Shown piece after piece: positions 1 through 6,468 of a stretch of DNA of 16,872 bases (position 1 is the first letter of the stretch; each line of letters opens with the position of its first letter). The notes under the pieces are model-generated. The model was not told the DNA's origin. It made no database searches and saw only the letters and a list, made by a program, of their open reading frames with translations. Source of the stretch: JBEIGE01 sp040382055 (GTDB lineage: Bacteria > Pseudomonadota > Gammaproteobacteria > Burkholderiales > Burkholderiaceae_C). Where the stretch lies: contig JBEIGE010000042.1 in the NCBI GenBank assembly GCA_040382055.1, forward strand, positions 1-16,872, read 5' to 3'. Both the position numbers and the translations under genes were made by a program.

Positions 1-84
1 CCGAGTGCTCGCAGGCAAACCCGTTTCCGGTTTCGCAGCGGTAATAAAACTCAATCATTGAGAGTCTGGCGAAGCGCCCGACTA

Positions 85-107
85 TTCTACGAAACCCACT
101 CGTAGAA
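85..107. repeat. Hairpin: 8-bp perfect inverted repeat with 7-nt loop
   Basis: The arms TTCTACGA (85-92) and TCGTAGAA (100-107) are perfect complements around a 7-nt loop. No T-run follows on either strand, so it does not look like an intrinsic terminator. No function is assigned; it could be a protein-binding palindrome or an RNA hairpin. Confidence 0.4.
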
Positions 108-358
108 CGCGTAAAGAGACCATAGGGTATCCAAAAATTGTAAGGGCTGTCAAGCGATTAGTTCAAAAGGTTGCAAATTACACATGCTGCCAATATCGAC
201 GTGTGAATAAGGCAATGGAGTGCTGTACTTCACAGGCGAGCGATTTTCTCCGGGGGTACGTTCGAGACAGCCGGAGATAATGACTTGCCCTCTATTGGAG
301 GACAAGTCTTAAAGCGGAAGTCCTGTTTGCATTTAGGAATTTAACCCCACGCCAGACT

Positions 359-478
359 GTAGCTAAAACGTAGCTACGTACAACCGTTATTGACTTATCA
401 GGACTTAACGTAGCTGACTTCAACACAAAACAAGCGATGCAAGGTGTTGATTTTAAACGACTATTTTAAAGTCAGCTA
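359..478. repeat. Cluster of palindromes and direct repeats beside the tRNA fragment
   Basis: GTAGCT occurs at 359-364, 370-375 and 410-415. AACGTAGCT is repeated exactly 40 bp apart (367-375 and 407-415). ACGTAGCTACGT at 368-379 is a perfect 12-bp palindrome. TAGCTGACTT (411-420) has its perfect inverse AAGTCAGCTA at 469-478. Nested inside these, TCAACAC (420-426) pairs with GTGTTGA (444-450). ATTTTAAA is repeated at 450-457 and 463-470. Such clustering next to a tRNA-derived attachment core is expected of integrase arm-binding or excisionase sites, but no protein is known here to bind them. Confidence 0.5.
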
Positions 479-480
479 TC

Positions 481-525
481 CTGTTAATCCGTAGGTCCCT
501 GGTTCGAGCCCAGGTCGAGGAGCCA
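481..525 (+). other. 3' fragment of tRNA-Asn(GTT), probable attachment-site duplicate
   Basis: The 45 nt match the 3' part of a tRNA-Asn from position 32 onward: loop CTGTTAA with anticodon GTT at 483-485, 3' anticodon-stem strand TCCGT, a perfect 5-bp T-stem (498-502 with 510-514) around TTCGAGC, 3' acceptor strand TCGAGGA, discriminator G522 and encoded CCA. The sequence upstream cannot form the D-arm, the 5' acceptor strand or the 5' anticodon-stem strand, so this is not a working tRNA. Homology starting in the anticodon loop is a known crossover position for tyrosine integrases that target tRNA genes. The orientation puts the intact tRNA and the inserted element to the left. Confidence 0.85.
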
Positions 526-546
526 AATTTCCCTTTTGGGGTATAG

Positions 547-585
547 AAAGCCTGCTAGTTAATTGCTAGCAGGCTTTTCTTTTTC
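547..585 (+). terminator. Rho-independent terminator after the tRNA fragment
   Basis: GCCTGCTAG (550-558) pairs perfectly with CTAGCAGGC (566-574), extended by AAA (547-549) with TTT (575-577), and followed by a T-rich tract. It is probably the original terminator of the interrupted tRNA-Asn gene. The A-run on the left gives it partial bidirectional character, so it could also stop leftward transcripts of the gene ending at 633. Confidence 0.85.
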
Positions 586-632
586 TTACTTGCCTGATCC
601 CATCCCTTTACTCCTTGGCAGGTGCATGCCTG

Positions 633-1508
633 CTATTTTGAGATCAAGTTCATTCCGTCAGATGGAGAGGGCATTTTGCAGTCGCCCGTGCGGATGCCAT
701 CGAGAAAAGCACCAATGGCCCTCACTGTGAGCAACTCGGTTTTGCGTGACAACCCGTTGCCGGCAAAGTTCAGGTGACTAGCGCCGTCAATCACACCCAA
801 CCATTTACACCCGGGCGGCATGTCCTTGTAGGGTTCGGTGCGGGTTTCCCACGAGGCTCCACCCAGCTCCGTATCGCGGGTGCCGGTCAGCATCAGCACC
901 GGCTTTCGGATATCCGACCAGGCACCTTGAGGGAATATCGAACCGACGCCTTGCGGCGACAGGGCAATATAGGCTGTAAAAGAGTTGCTGCCCTGGGCGT
1001 CCACTTTGTTTCTCGCGCCCGCGTCGATCATGGCAGTCGCAGCTCCCATGGAGTGTCCTATCAGCAGCTTGGTCGCCGAATTGCAGTGGGTGTCTGCCCA
1101 TTTCCTTGCGGCGGCAATGTCTTGCAACCTGCCTCGATAAGCATCGGGGTCGGTGATCAATTCGGCCAAGCCCCCACGCAAGCCCTCACGGCGTACTTGC
1201 TCGCGCAGTGCACTTCTGCCACTCTCTTGGTGAGCGACCACCACGGCCAGGTATCCCAAAGCGGACAGCGCGTCTCCCAAGTACCGGTAACCCTTTTCAG
1301 AGCCACCAGCACCCGGCGAAATGACAGCAACACCGGCACAGCTACCTGCAAGCGGCGAGTAGGCAGTGGCCTCGACACGCTTGTAGTCTTGCCGCTGCAA
1401 CTGCAGGTGCTCCTGCGCACTGGTCAGGCTAAGCCAGCCCATGAGCAGCAAACCGACGACACCGCCAAAGCGATTGCTGCATCTCACTGAAAACACAGGT
1501 ACTCCCAA
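633..1508 (-). CDS. Exported alpha/beta hydrolase (predicted esterase/dienelactone hydrolase-like)
   Basis: The 291-residue protein has an alpha/beta-hydrolase fold. The nucleophile elbow is GHSMG (Ser153), the probable acid is Asp212 in GTRD, and the probable base is His245 in GASHLNF. The N-terminus has an arginine-containing n-region and a hydrophobic stretch ending in LTSA-Q, which fits a Sec signal peptide and a periplasmic location. The frame opens with TTG at 1508. A GTG at codon 5 (1496) is preceded by GGGAG at 5 nt and may be the true start; the signal peptide survives either way. The gene overlaps the 3' end of the upstream lipoprotein hydrolase by up to 25 nt, which suggests translational coupling. 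The substrate is unknown. Confidence 0.8.
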   Translation of the reverse strand: MGVPVFSVRCSNRFGGVVGLLLMGWLSLTSAQEHLQLQRQDYKRVEATAYSPLAGSCAGVAVISPGAGGSEKGYRYLGDALSALGYLAVVVAHQESGRSALREQVRREGLRGGLAELITDPDAYRGRLQDIAAARKWADTHCNSATKLLIGHSMGAATAMIDAGARNKVDAQGSNSFTAYIALSPQGVGSIFPQGAWSDIRKPVLMLTGTRDTELGGASWETRTEPYKDMPPGCKWLGVIDGASHLNFAGNGLSRKTELLTVRAIGAFLDGIRTGDCKMPSPSDGMNLISK

Positions 1509-2554
1509 ACGCCGTTGGTATCGAACAGCGGCTTTCCATTTCCATCGAGCGGGGTGGACGTATCGACCACCGTGATCCCGTGATTTTTGAGTTGTGGTCC
1601 CAGCGCGGTACTGGCCGGGTTATAAGACAGTGAGGTTCGAAACTGGCGGGAGCCGGATGCCGGTGTACCACCGTCGTTAAACAACACCGGCCCGGAACCT
1701 GGTTTGGCCAAACCCAGGCTATCCCAATGCGCAGAGGCATGTGCGTTAGGCACCAGCGTGTCGCTGTCAGCACCGAAACCGTACTGCAAGTTTGCTGACG
1801 TGACGTTGGCCCTGTCTGCGGTCCAGGTGGCGGGCTGGTCGGTTAGATCATTCCAGTCTTCTGGCGAGGAAAAGTAAACCGCGCGGCTCAATGAAACAGT
1901 TTTAGCCAAAACGCCGACATGCCCACCGCCCTGGGAGTGACCGGCAAGTACGACCTTGCTCCAATCCACGGTGTTCTCAGGGGTCAAAAACTGTCCCCAG
2001 CTCTCGGCGGGTTGGTTGGCCTTGAGCCAGACCAGCAACTTGTTCAAGCGGTTGACGATGGAATCTGCCGATGACACTGCACTCTGGCCAGTCACCGGCG
2101 AGCCACCGCCAAAAACAACCACGTTGCGTGCATTCCAGTAGCAGTTGGAGACCCCGCTGGTCTGGCACAGGCTGCCCATGGCTGTTTGGTTTTCATAATT
2201 AAGTCCGACCGCATGGAACCCCCGCGCGGTGCCCGCCCGGAGAATGTAGGTGTATTGCGTTGGAATTGCCTTGGTACCGGGAATGAATACCAACAACTTA
2301 CCCCGGGCGCTAACTGCTGGCGATGGGTTGATAGCCAGGTGGGGCGCCTCTGCGGTGCTGGGAGCGGCTGTGATGTTGCTGTCCGTAAGGGTTGCATTGA
2401 CTTGCCGCTCAACCGAAGGTGGGGCACTGCTCGGGGGTGTCCCGCTGGCTCCTCCACCTCCACCTCCACAAGCAGCCAAGGCCAGCATCGCACAAAACAA
2501 CAAGCCCAGCTCAAGCGCCCTGAACTGCGTAGATGAAAGACGATTGGATTGCAT
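1484..2554 (-). CDS. Lipoprotein alpha/beta hydrolase, BPSS1187-like
   Basis: The 356-residue protein opens with a lipoprotein signal: hydrophobic LGLLFCAMLALAAC with the lipobox cysteine at residue 29. A glycine run and a Ser/Pro-rich linker to about residue 65 follow. The mature domain carries IPGT near residue 92 and the nucleophile elbow GHSQGG (Ser207). His325 is a possible catalytic base, and Asp263 or Asp265 a possible acid. Layout and motifs resemble the uncharacterised BPSS1187 family of Burkholderiales; that match is from memory. It would be membrane-anchored, facing the periplasm or outer surface. The start is ATG with only a weak upstream G-rich site. It is first of a two-gene overlapping unit with the hydrolase ending at 633; both are probably co-expressed envelope hydrolases of unknown substrate. 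Confidence 0.8.
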   Translation of the reverse strand: MQSNRLSSTQFRALELGLLFCAMLALAACGGGGGGASGTPPSSAPPSVERQVNATLTDSNITAAPSTAEAPHLAINPSPAVSARGKLLVFIPGTKAIPTQYTYILRAGTARGFHAVGLNYENQTAMGSLCQTSGVSNCYWNARNVVVFGGGSPVTGQSAVSSADSIVNRLNKLLVWLKANQPAESWGQFLTPENTVDWSKVVLAGHSQGGGHVGVLAKTVSLSRAVYFSSPEDWNDLTDQPATWTADRANVTSANLQYGFGADSDTLVPNAHASAHWDSLGLAKPGSGPVLFNDGGTPASGSRQFRTSLSYNPASTALGPQLKNHGITVVDTSTPLDGNGKPLFDTNGVWEYLCFQ

Positions 2555-2585
2555 AACCCGCGTTTACCCCAGAATGTTTCGGCAC

Positions 2586-2934
2586 CAGATCGGCGCGTAA
2601 ATCACGCCATATTAACCCACCGGCGATGGCCCGAGTCAAGCCCTGAACCTGAACGCTGGCCAAGAACGTCAGTCGATCCAACCGCATCCCAGACCAAACA
2701 AGCTTCACGCTCAATAAAAGCACGCACCTCCCCTGGCGTTGCCACGTTGGACATCAGAAGCAGTCCCATACCAGATAAGGTGCGCAACCTCGGCTCGGGT
2801 GGCGTGCCACAGGCCAGCTCACCCACCACCATAGGGTGGCTCAACACTTCATCAAGCTCCATCAATCGGGCAAGCAGAGGGTTAGGACGCCGGAAATGAT
2901 CCACCCAAACAGATGTATCCACCAGAACCGTCAT
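2586..2934 (-). pseudogene. vapC: Broken VapC-family PIN-domain toxin
   Basis: From ATG at 2934 the frame reads MTVLVDTSVWVDHFRR, the N-terminus of a PIN ribonuclease with the first catalytic Asp, then HPMVVGELACG carrying the second acidic residue. After FIERE (about 2706) the frame loses PIN similarity. A second frame then gives SLFGLGCGWID, matching the family's GxGxGWVD motif with the third catalytic Asp. At 2667-2671 five bases replace the expected six, and a third frame continues as FLAS and LIWRDLRADL. Two separate 1-nt losses therefore break the gene. The unshifted product ends at 2602 without the third acidic residue and should be inactive. The original stop is not identifiable. It lies directly downstream of vapB. 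Confidence 0.8.
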
Positions 2935-3178
2935 TACGCATCTGGCTCGGTATTTCGACGGGGAACGTCGGCATATCCGGCATGGAGCCACCTAAAGCTG
3001 CCAAGCGTTTAGCAGCCTCGATCCGCACAAAGGTTTTCATAGCTTCACGGAAAACTTCTGCCCGGTCCATACCCGGATCGGCCACTTCAAGTGCCTTTTC
3101 GTACAAGGAATCTTCGATGGTGACGGTAGTTGTTAATTCCCAATCATTGATGCTGTTGTGCATCAAATTAAGCATCAA
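2882..3178 (-). pseudogene. vapB: VapB-family antitoxin with a frameshifted C-terminus
   Basis: Residues 17-62 match VapB: TTTVTIEDSLYEKALEVADP, then MDRAEVFREAMKTFVR and AAKRLAALGG. At 2970-2971 one base appears to be missing. Restoring it gives MPDMPDVPRRNTEPDA and a TAA at 2934-2936 that overlaps the vapC ATG as TAATG, the normal layout for this pair. As written, the frame misses that stop and runs 16 codons into vapC, ending at 2882 with an unrelated tail. The N-terminal DNA-binding part is intact, but the toxin-contacting tail is altered. The start is uncertain (ATG at 3178 or 3163); neither has a good ribosome binding site. Confidence 0.78.
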
Positions 3179-3180
3179 GA

Positions 3181-3276
3181 TTACTCACGATGACTTGCAC
3201 GGTGTACGCCGCACTTGACCAGAGGCTTGGCTTCAAACAAAGCTTTATAGGCATAAATGGGTGTGCTGTCGCTCAT
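3181..3276 (-). CDS. Small ORF with strong ribosome binding site, unknown (31 aa)
   Basis: The frame from ATG 3276 encodes 31 residues beginning MSDSTPIYAYKALFEAK and ending in HRE just before vapB. It is preceded by AAGGGAGAGGAT, an unusually good Shine-Dalgarno at proper spacing. I do not recognise the product. It may be the surviving N-terminal part of a larger gene, since it sits among truncated and frameshifted genes. It may equally be a short member of a toxin-antitoxin operon. Nothing in the sequence decides. Confidence 0.35.
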   Translation of the reverse strand: MSDSTPIYAYKALFEAKPLVKCGVHRASHRE

Positions 3277-3307
3277 ATCCTCTCCCTTCTTGTCGTAAAG
3301 CCTAAGC

Positions 3308-3430
3308 CTAGCTTGAGCCCTTCGCCTTATCGAGCAATTTCAAGCCGGCCTCTTCCTTGCCGGCACCCCGCGCGGCATGCAAGCGAAAGCGAGTCTCAGC
3401 ATCAAACTCGGCCAGCATCACCGTCGTCAT
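3308..3430 (-). CDS. Unrecognised short ORF or C-terminal gene remnant (40 aa from ATG)
   Basis: The frame is open from 3502 to the TAG at 3308. From ATG 3430 it reads MTTVMLAEFDAETRFRLHAA and ends in GLKLLDKAKGSS. Charged, helix-forming composition and the RFRxxAARG...GLxLLDKA pattern look like real protein, vaguely like the C-termini of some small antitoxins; this is a weak impression. In-frame sequence upstream of the ATG (TPLNRLIDD) continues in the same style, so it may be the tail of a longer gene whose 5' part was lost where the photolyase fragment now abuts. The 31-codon ORF starts 31 nt downstream. Confidence 0.35.
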   Translation of the reverse strand: MTTVMLAEFDAETRFRLHAARGAGKEEAGLKLLDKAKGSS

Positions 3431-3464
3431 GTCGTCAATCAGGCGGTTCAAAGGGGTGGCCCGT

Positions 3465-3659
3465 TTAGCCGGTGCGCCAGCGCTCAAAGCCCCTAGGGGT
3501 GGTCAGTTGCAGAGGACTGTCGCGCACATACACCGGTTGCAGCCAAGTGTGGTGCCTCTCGGCCAGCGCAATGGCTTGTTGCAAGGCGCGGTTGTCGTGC
3601 AGGCGCAGGTCGTTTCTGAACCAGTAAACAACGCCAGAGTGGGCTTTTGATGATGTCAT
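3465..3659 (-). pseudogene. N-terminal fragment of a DNA photolyase/cryptochrome
   Basis: The 64-residue product contains VVYWFRNDLRLHDNRAL and LQPVYVRD, the hallmark start of the photolyase/cryptochrome antenna-binding domain, then TTPRGFERWRTG and a stop. Family members run to roughly 430-500 residues, so all of the FAD-binding catalytic domain is missing. No photolyase-like sequence is found in other frames beyond the stop, so a deletion or recombination joined this 5' end to unrelated sequence. The ATG follows directly the stop of a 49-codon ORF (TAA then ATGA). A soluble product of this size could not repair DNA. Confidence 0.8.
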
Positions 3660-3809
3660 TTATTCAGCGCTATGGCTTGGAGACGCGGGGTGCGGGTACC
3701 GACCATGGTCAACAAAATCGGTAATACTCGTCCAATAATCGTCGGCGTCAAAAAGATTTGACCATCGAGCCTGCCAATCACCATACTTTGCTTGTTTATG
3801 TAGGCTCAT
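3660..3809 (-). CDS. Small ORF abutting the photolyase fragment (49 aa, unknown)
   Basis: ATG 3809 opens a 49-codon frame reading MSLHKQAKYGDWQARWSNLF, rich in Trp, Tyr and Asp, and ending PASPSHSAE. Its TAA is immediately followed by the photolyase ATG, an arrangement typical of translationally coupled genes. A GAGAG lies about 8 nt before its start. It is divergent from the exonuclease gene with 27 bp between starts, so both promoters must overlap neighbouring coding DNA or be very compact. I do not recognise the protein; it may be a real small gene of the former photolyase operon or another remnant. Confidence 0.4.
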   Translation of the reverse strand: MSLHKQAKYGDWQARWSNLFDADDYWTSITDFVDHGRYPHPASPSHSAE

Positions 3810-3836
3810 GGAAAGCTCTCGAACCTTGACTTTTCA

Positions 3837-5237
3837 ATGAAATTTATAGACACCGAATTCCCTGTTCTTGCATTTGTCGACATCGAAACCACGGGCGGCA
3901 ATTCGGACCGTGACCGGATCACTGAAATCGGCATCAAGACACTGGCTAACGGGCAAGAAAGTGCTTGGGAGTGCTTGATAGATCCTCAAACCTTCATTCC
4001 TCAAAACATCCAGAGATTGACGGGAATCACGCCTGCCATGGTGGCGGGCCGCCCTCCATTTGACGAACTCGCGCTACAAATTGAGAAGGAGCTTGACGGA
4101 AAGATCTTTGTTGCTCACAACGCACGCTTTGACTATGGCTTCATCAAAGCTTCTTTTAAGCGGTTAGGTATGGATTTTCGACCGAAGGTTCTGTGCACCG
4201 TCAAGCTCTCGCGACTGCTTTTCCCGCAACAGGTCCGGCACAACTTGGACACCCTCGTCGCCGTACACGGGCTGACGGTCAGTGCGCGGCACCGGGCCTT
4301 GGGCGACGCCGATTTGCTGGTCCAGTTTTGGCATGTGTGTGAAAAGACTTTCGGCCAAGCGCGCTTGCTTGAAGCGGTGCGTCAATTGGTGAGCCATGTC
4401 AGCCTGCCGCCAAACATCAGCCAATCCGTCATCGATTCAATTCCGGACACACCGGGTTGCTATGTTTTTTACGGCGAGCACCACGCCCCTTTGTACATTG
4501 GCAAAAGCATTTCAATGCGCAGTCGTGTGATGGGCCATTTCCAAAGTGCGCTTACCGTCCGCAAAGAAATGAAGCTGTCCCAACAAGTTCATCACATCGA
4601 ATGTATCGAGACCAGTGGTGAGTTGAGTGCTTTAATTTTGGAGGCAAAGCTCATCAAAGAGCGGATGCCGAGCATGAACATCAAGCTTCGCCGCTCAAAG
4701 GACTTGTGCGCATGGCAATTGAGCCAGGACTCATCAGGCTGTGACAGACCCACACTAATTACACACAAGCACTTACAACCCGGCTTTCAAGAAAATCTGT
4801 ACGGGCTTTTTTACAATAAAAAAGAAGCGCTGGGTTACTTAGCAACCGTCGCCAAGAAGTACCAACTGTGTGAGGCCTTGCTGGGCTTGGAAAAAGTGGA
4901 CGAGGGCAAACCTTGCTTTGGCTACCAGGTCAAACAATGCAATGGCGCATGCATTGGCAAAGTGTCTTTGGCGGTGCACAACCTAAAGTTGCAAACAGCC
5001 CTTCAGCTTTACAAGGTCCCGGTTTGGCCATTTGCCGGTGCGGTTGAGATAAAAGACGGGAACCGCATGATTGTTATTACAAAATGGTGCTATTTGGGCA
5101 CCGCCAACGACCACGATGAGCTGGACGACCTTGCCCAGTCTGAAGACTTAAATTTTGATCTTGACATCTACAAGATCGTCAAAAAAGCCTTGACTGGTTC
5201 TCACAAAATAAATGTTGTGAAGCTTTTCAGTACCTAA
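3837..5237 (+). CDS. DEDDh 3'-5' exonuclease fused to a UvrC/Cho-like GIY-YIG nuclease
   Basis: The 466-residue protein has two nuclease domains. Residues about 8-170 form a DnaQ-type exonuclease: DIETTG (Asp15, Glu17), HNARFDYGF (Asp99) and HRALGDAD (His152, Asp157) complete the DEDDh set. Residues about 200-285 form a GIY-YIG domain: GCYVFY near 207, YIG at 220-222, an Arg at 228-230 and Glu269 in ILEAKLIKE. This is the N-terminal incision module of UvrC and Cho. Cys345, Cys360, Cys368 and Cys372 (C-x14-C-x7-C-x3-C) resemble the UvrC cysteine cluster reported to hold a 4Fe-4S centre. No UvrC C-terminal endonuclease or helix-hairpin-helix part is present. The probable role is cytoplasmic DNA repair: 3' incision plus trimming. 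Similar fusions are known in other bacteria. The gene is monocistronic here. Confidence 0.88.
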   Translation: MKFIDTEFPVLAFVDIETTGGNSDRDRITEIGIKTLANGQESAWECLIDPQTFIPQNIQRLTGITPAMVAGRPPFDELALQIEKELDGKIFVAHNARFDYGFIKASFKRLGMDFRPKVLCTVKLSRLLFPQQVRHNLDTLVAVHGLTVSARHRALGDADLLVQFWHVCEKTFGQARLLEAVRQLVSHVSLPPNISQSVIDSIPDTPGCYVFYGEHHAPLYIGKSISMRSRVMGHFQSALTVRKEMKLSQQVHHIECIETSGELSALILEAKLIKERMPSMNIKLRRSKDLCAWQLSQDSSGCDRPTLITHKHLQPGFQENLYGLFYNKKEALGYLATVAKKYQLCEALLGLEKVDEGKPCFGYQVKQCNGACIGKVSLAVHNLKLQTALQLYKVPVWPFAGAVEIKDGNRMIVITKWCYLGTANDHDELDDLAQSEDLNFDLDIYKIVKKALTGSHKINVVKLFST

Positions 5238-5430
5238 AAAGCGACGGCCTTGTATGACGCAATGGGGTGATCTTTATCAAAATCTGAGCGGTACTGACTG
5301 TCACTTGGGTGTCGGCAGCTACAAATGAAAGTGAAACACTCGCATGATGGCCTCCGGCAGGGGGTGTTACACCGGTAGTCCCCATAATCTCCGCGGGGAA
5401 GGTAAGGGATCCGAGACTACACCGCGCATC

Positions 5431-6420
5431 TCAGATACCCAGACCCTTCAATGCCGGCTCAGGGTATCGATAGCCTGCTGCAGCATTTTTCGGAAACAAT
5501 TGGCTGAGATGATCCAGCTCCTCTGAATTCAATACGACTTCAAAAGCCGCCATGTTTTCATCAAGGAAACTGACGTGCTTGGTACCCGGAATAGGGAAAA
5601 TATCCTTCGCTTGCGAATGCACCCAGGCCAAGGCCAACTGCGCGATCGTCACATTCTTTTGGTTTGCGATTTTTTCAACTTTTTCAAGTAAGCTCACGTT
5701 TTTGGCCAGATTTTCAGCCTGGAATCGAGGCTGATTTCGTCGGCCATCCTTCTCTCCCAGGGAGTCGATTGACTTGATGGCCCCACTCAGAAATCCACGA
5801 CCAAGAGGGGCATAGGCCATCAGGGCGATCCCAAGTCTCCTGCAAGTAGTCAGGATTTCACCTTCAACATCTCGGCTCCACAAAGAATATTCAGTTTCCA
5901 ATGAAGTGATTGGATGAACCTGGTGGGCTCGCTCAATGGTGGAAGCTCCAGCCTCTGAGAGCCCCAGGTATCTGACCTTGCCCTGCTCCACCAATCGCTT
6001 CATGGCTCCTACGGTGTCTTCAATGGGAACCGTAGGATCAACCCGATGCAAGGCATATAAATCAATGACATCCACCTGCAACCGTTTCAATGACCGGTCA
6101 CAGGCAATCGCAACATGACTTGGATGTCCGCCTGTGAAACCGGTATCGCCACCTCCTGCAAGAGCCAGGTTGCCGAACTTGGTACAGATGAATACCCGGT
6201 CTCTTTGTCCTGCCAACGCTTTTCCAACCAGGGATTCATTGGCACCATTACCATAGGCATCTGACGTCACAATCATGTTGACACCAGACTCAAGCGCATG
6301 ATGGATAGTGGCTATCGACATCGCATCATCTGGCTGGCCATAAAGTATGGACATACCCATGCATCCGAGTCCTTGCGCAGAAACCATCGGCCCATTCAGT
6401 CCAAGTTGTCTTTGTTTCAT
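5431..6420 (-). CDS. Aldo/keto reductase, catalytic Asp apparently replaced
   Basis: The fold and signature are those of NADP-dependent aldo/keto reductases close to the AKR13 type: GLGCMGMS near the start, VFICTKFG, DLYALHRVDP, ALAWVHSQ, and FPIPGTKHVSFLDEN for cofactor binding. Residues below count from an ATG at 6432. I prefer the second ATG (6420) because GGGA lies 6 nt before it and family proteins start with MKxRxLG. Of the Asp-Tyr-Lys-His tetrad, Tyr60, Lys85 and His129 are present, but the family's DTADxYG reads VTSDAYG, so Val55 (codon at 6268-6270) replaces Asp. Activity may be reduced or altered. It is the last gene of a leftward set after the CocE-like hydrolase, 48 bp downstream of it. 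The product is cytoplasmic with unknown substrate. Confidence 0.85.
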   Translation of the reverse strand: MKQRQLGLNGPMVSAQGLGCMGMSILYGQPDDAMSIATIHHALESGVNMIVTSDAYGNGANESLVGKALAGQRDRVFICTKFGNLALAGGGDTGFTGGHPSHVAIACDRSLKRLQVDVIDLYALHRVDPTVPIEDTVGAMKRLVEQGKVRYLGLSEAGASTIERAHQVHPITSLETEYSLWSRDVEGEILTTCRRLGIALMAYAPLGRGFLSGAIKSIDSLGEKDGRRNQPRFQAENLAKNVSLLEKVEKIANQKNVTIAQLALAWVHSQAKDIFPIPGTKHVSFLDENMAAFEVVLNSEELDHLSQLFPKNAAAGYRYPEPALKGLGI

Positions 6421-6468
6421 GGCCGATCCCATTGAAATGTGTTTTATTGCTGTGTTGTGGAAATTATT

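Larger units (their letters stand above)
1..480. other. Gene-free, repeat-rich DNA, probable right end of an integrated element
   Basis: I see no convincing coding sequence on either strand; the longest readable frames are only a few dozen codons and lack ribosome binding sites. The stretch contains one compact hairpin (85-107) and a cluster of palindromes and direct repeats between 359 and 478. It ends exactly where tRNA-Asn homology begins. It is therefore best read as the non-coding end of an element inserted in a tRNA-Asn gene. No integrase is visible, which would fit the integrase lying at the other end, beside the intact tRNA. The element assignment is an inference. Confidence 0.45.

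Noticed and set aside
1..480. CRISPR-like repeats or a phage gene in the element end
   Set aside because: Repeats are short, irregularly spaced and partly inverted, with no repeat-spacer pattern, and no coding frame of useful length exists.
774..1490. Long plus-strand open frame (238 codons) opposite the first hydrolase
   Set aside because: It is antisense to a gene with a clear catalytic triad and signal peptide; its own product has no recognisable domain.
5238..5430. Possible insertion-sequence end or remnant in the spacer after the exonuclease gene
   Set aside because: Parts feel IS21-like from memory, but I find no terminal repeats, target duplication or transposase frame to support it.
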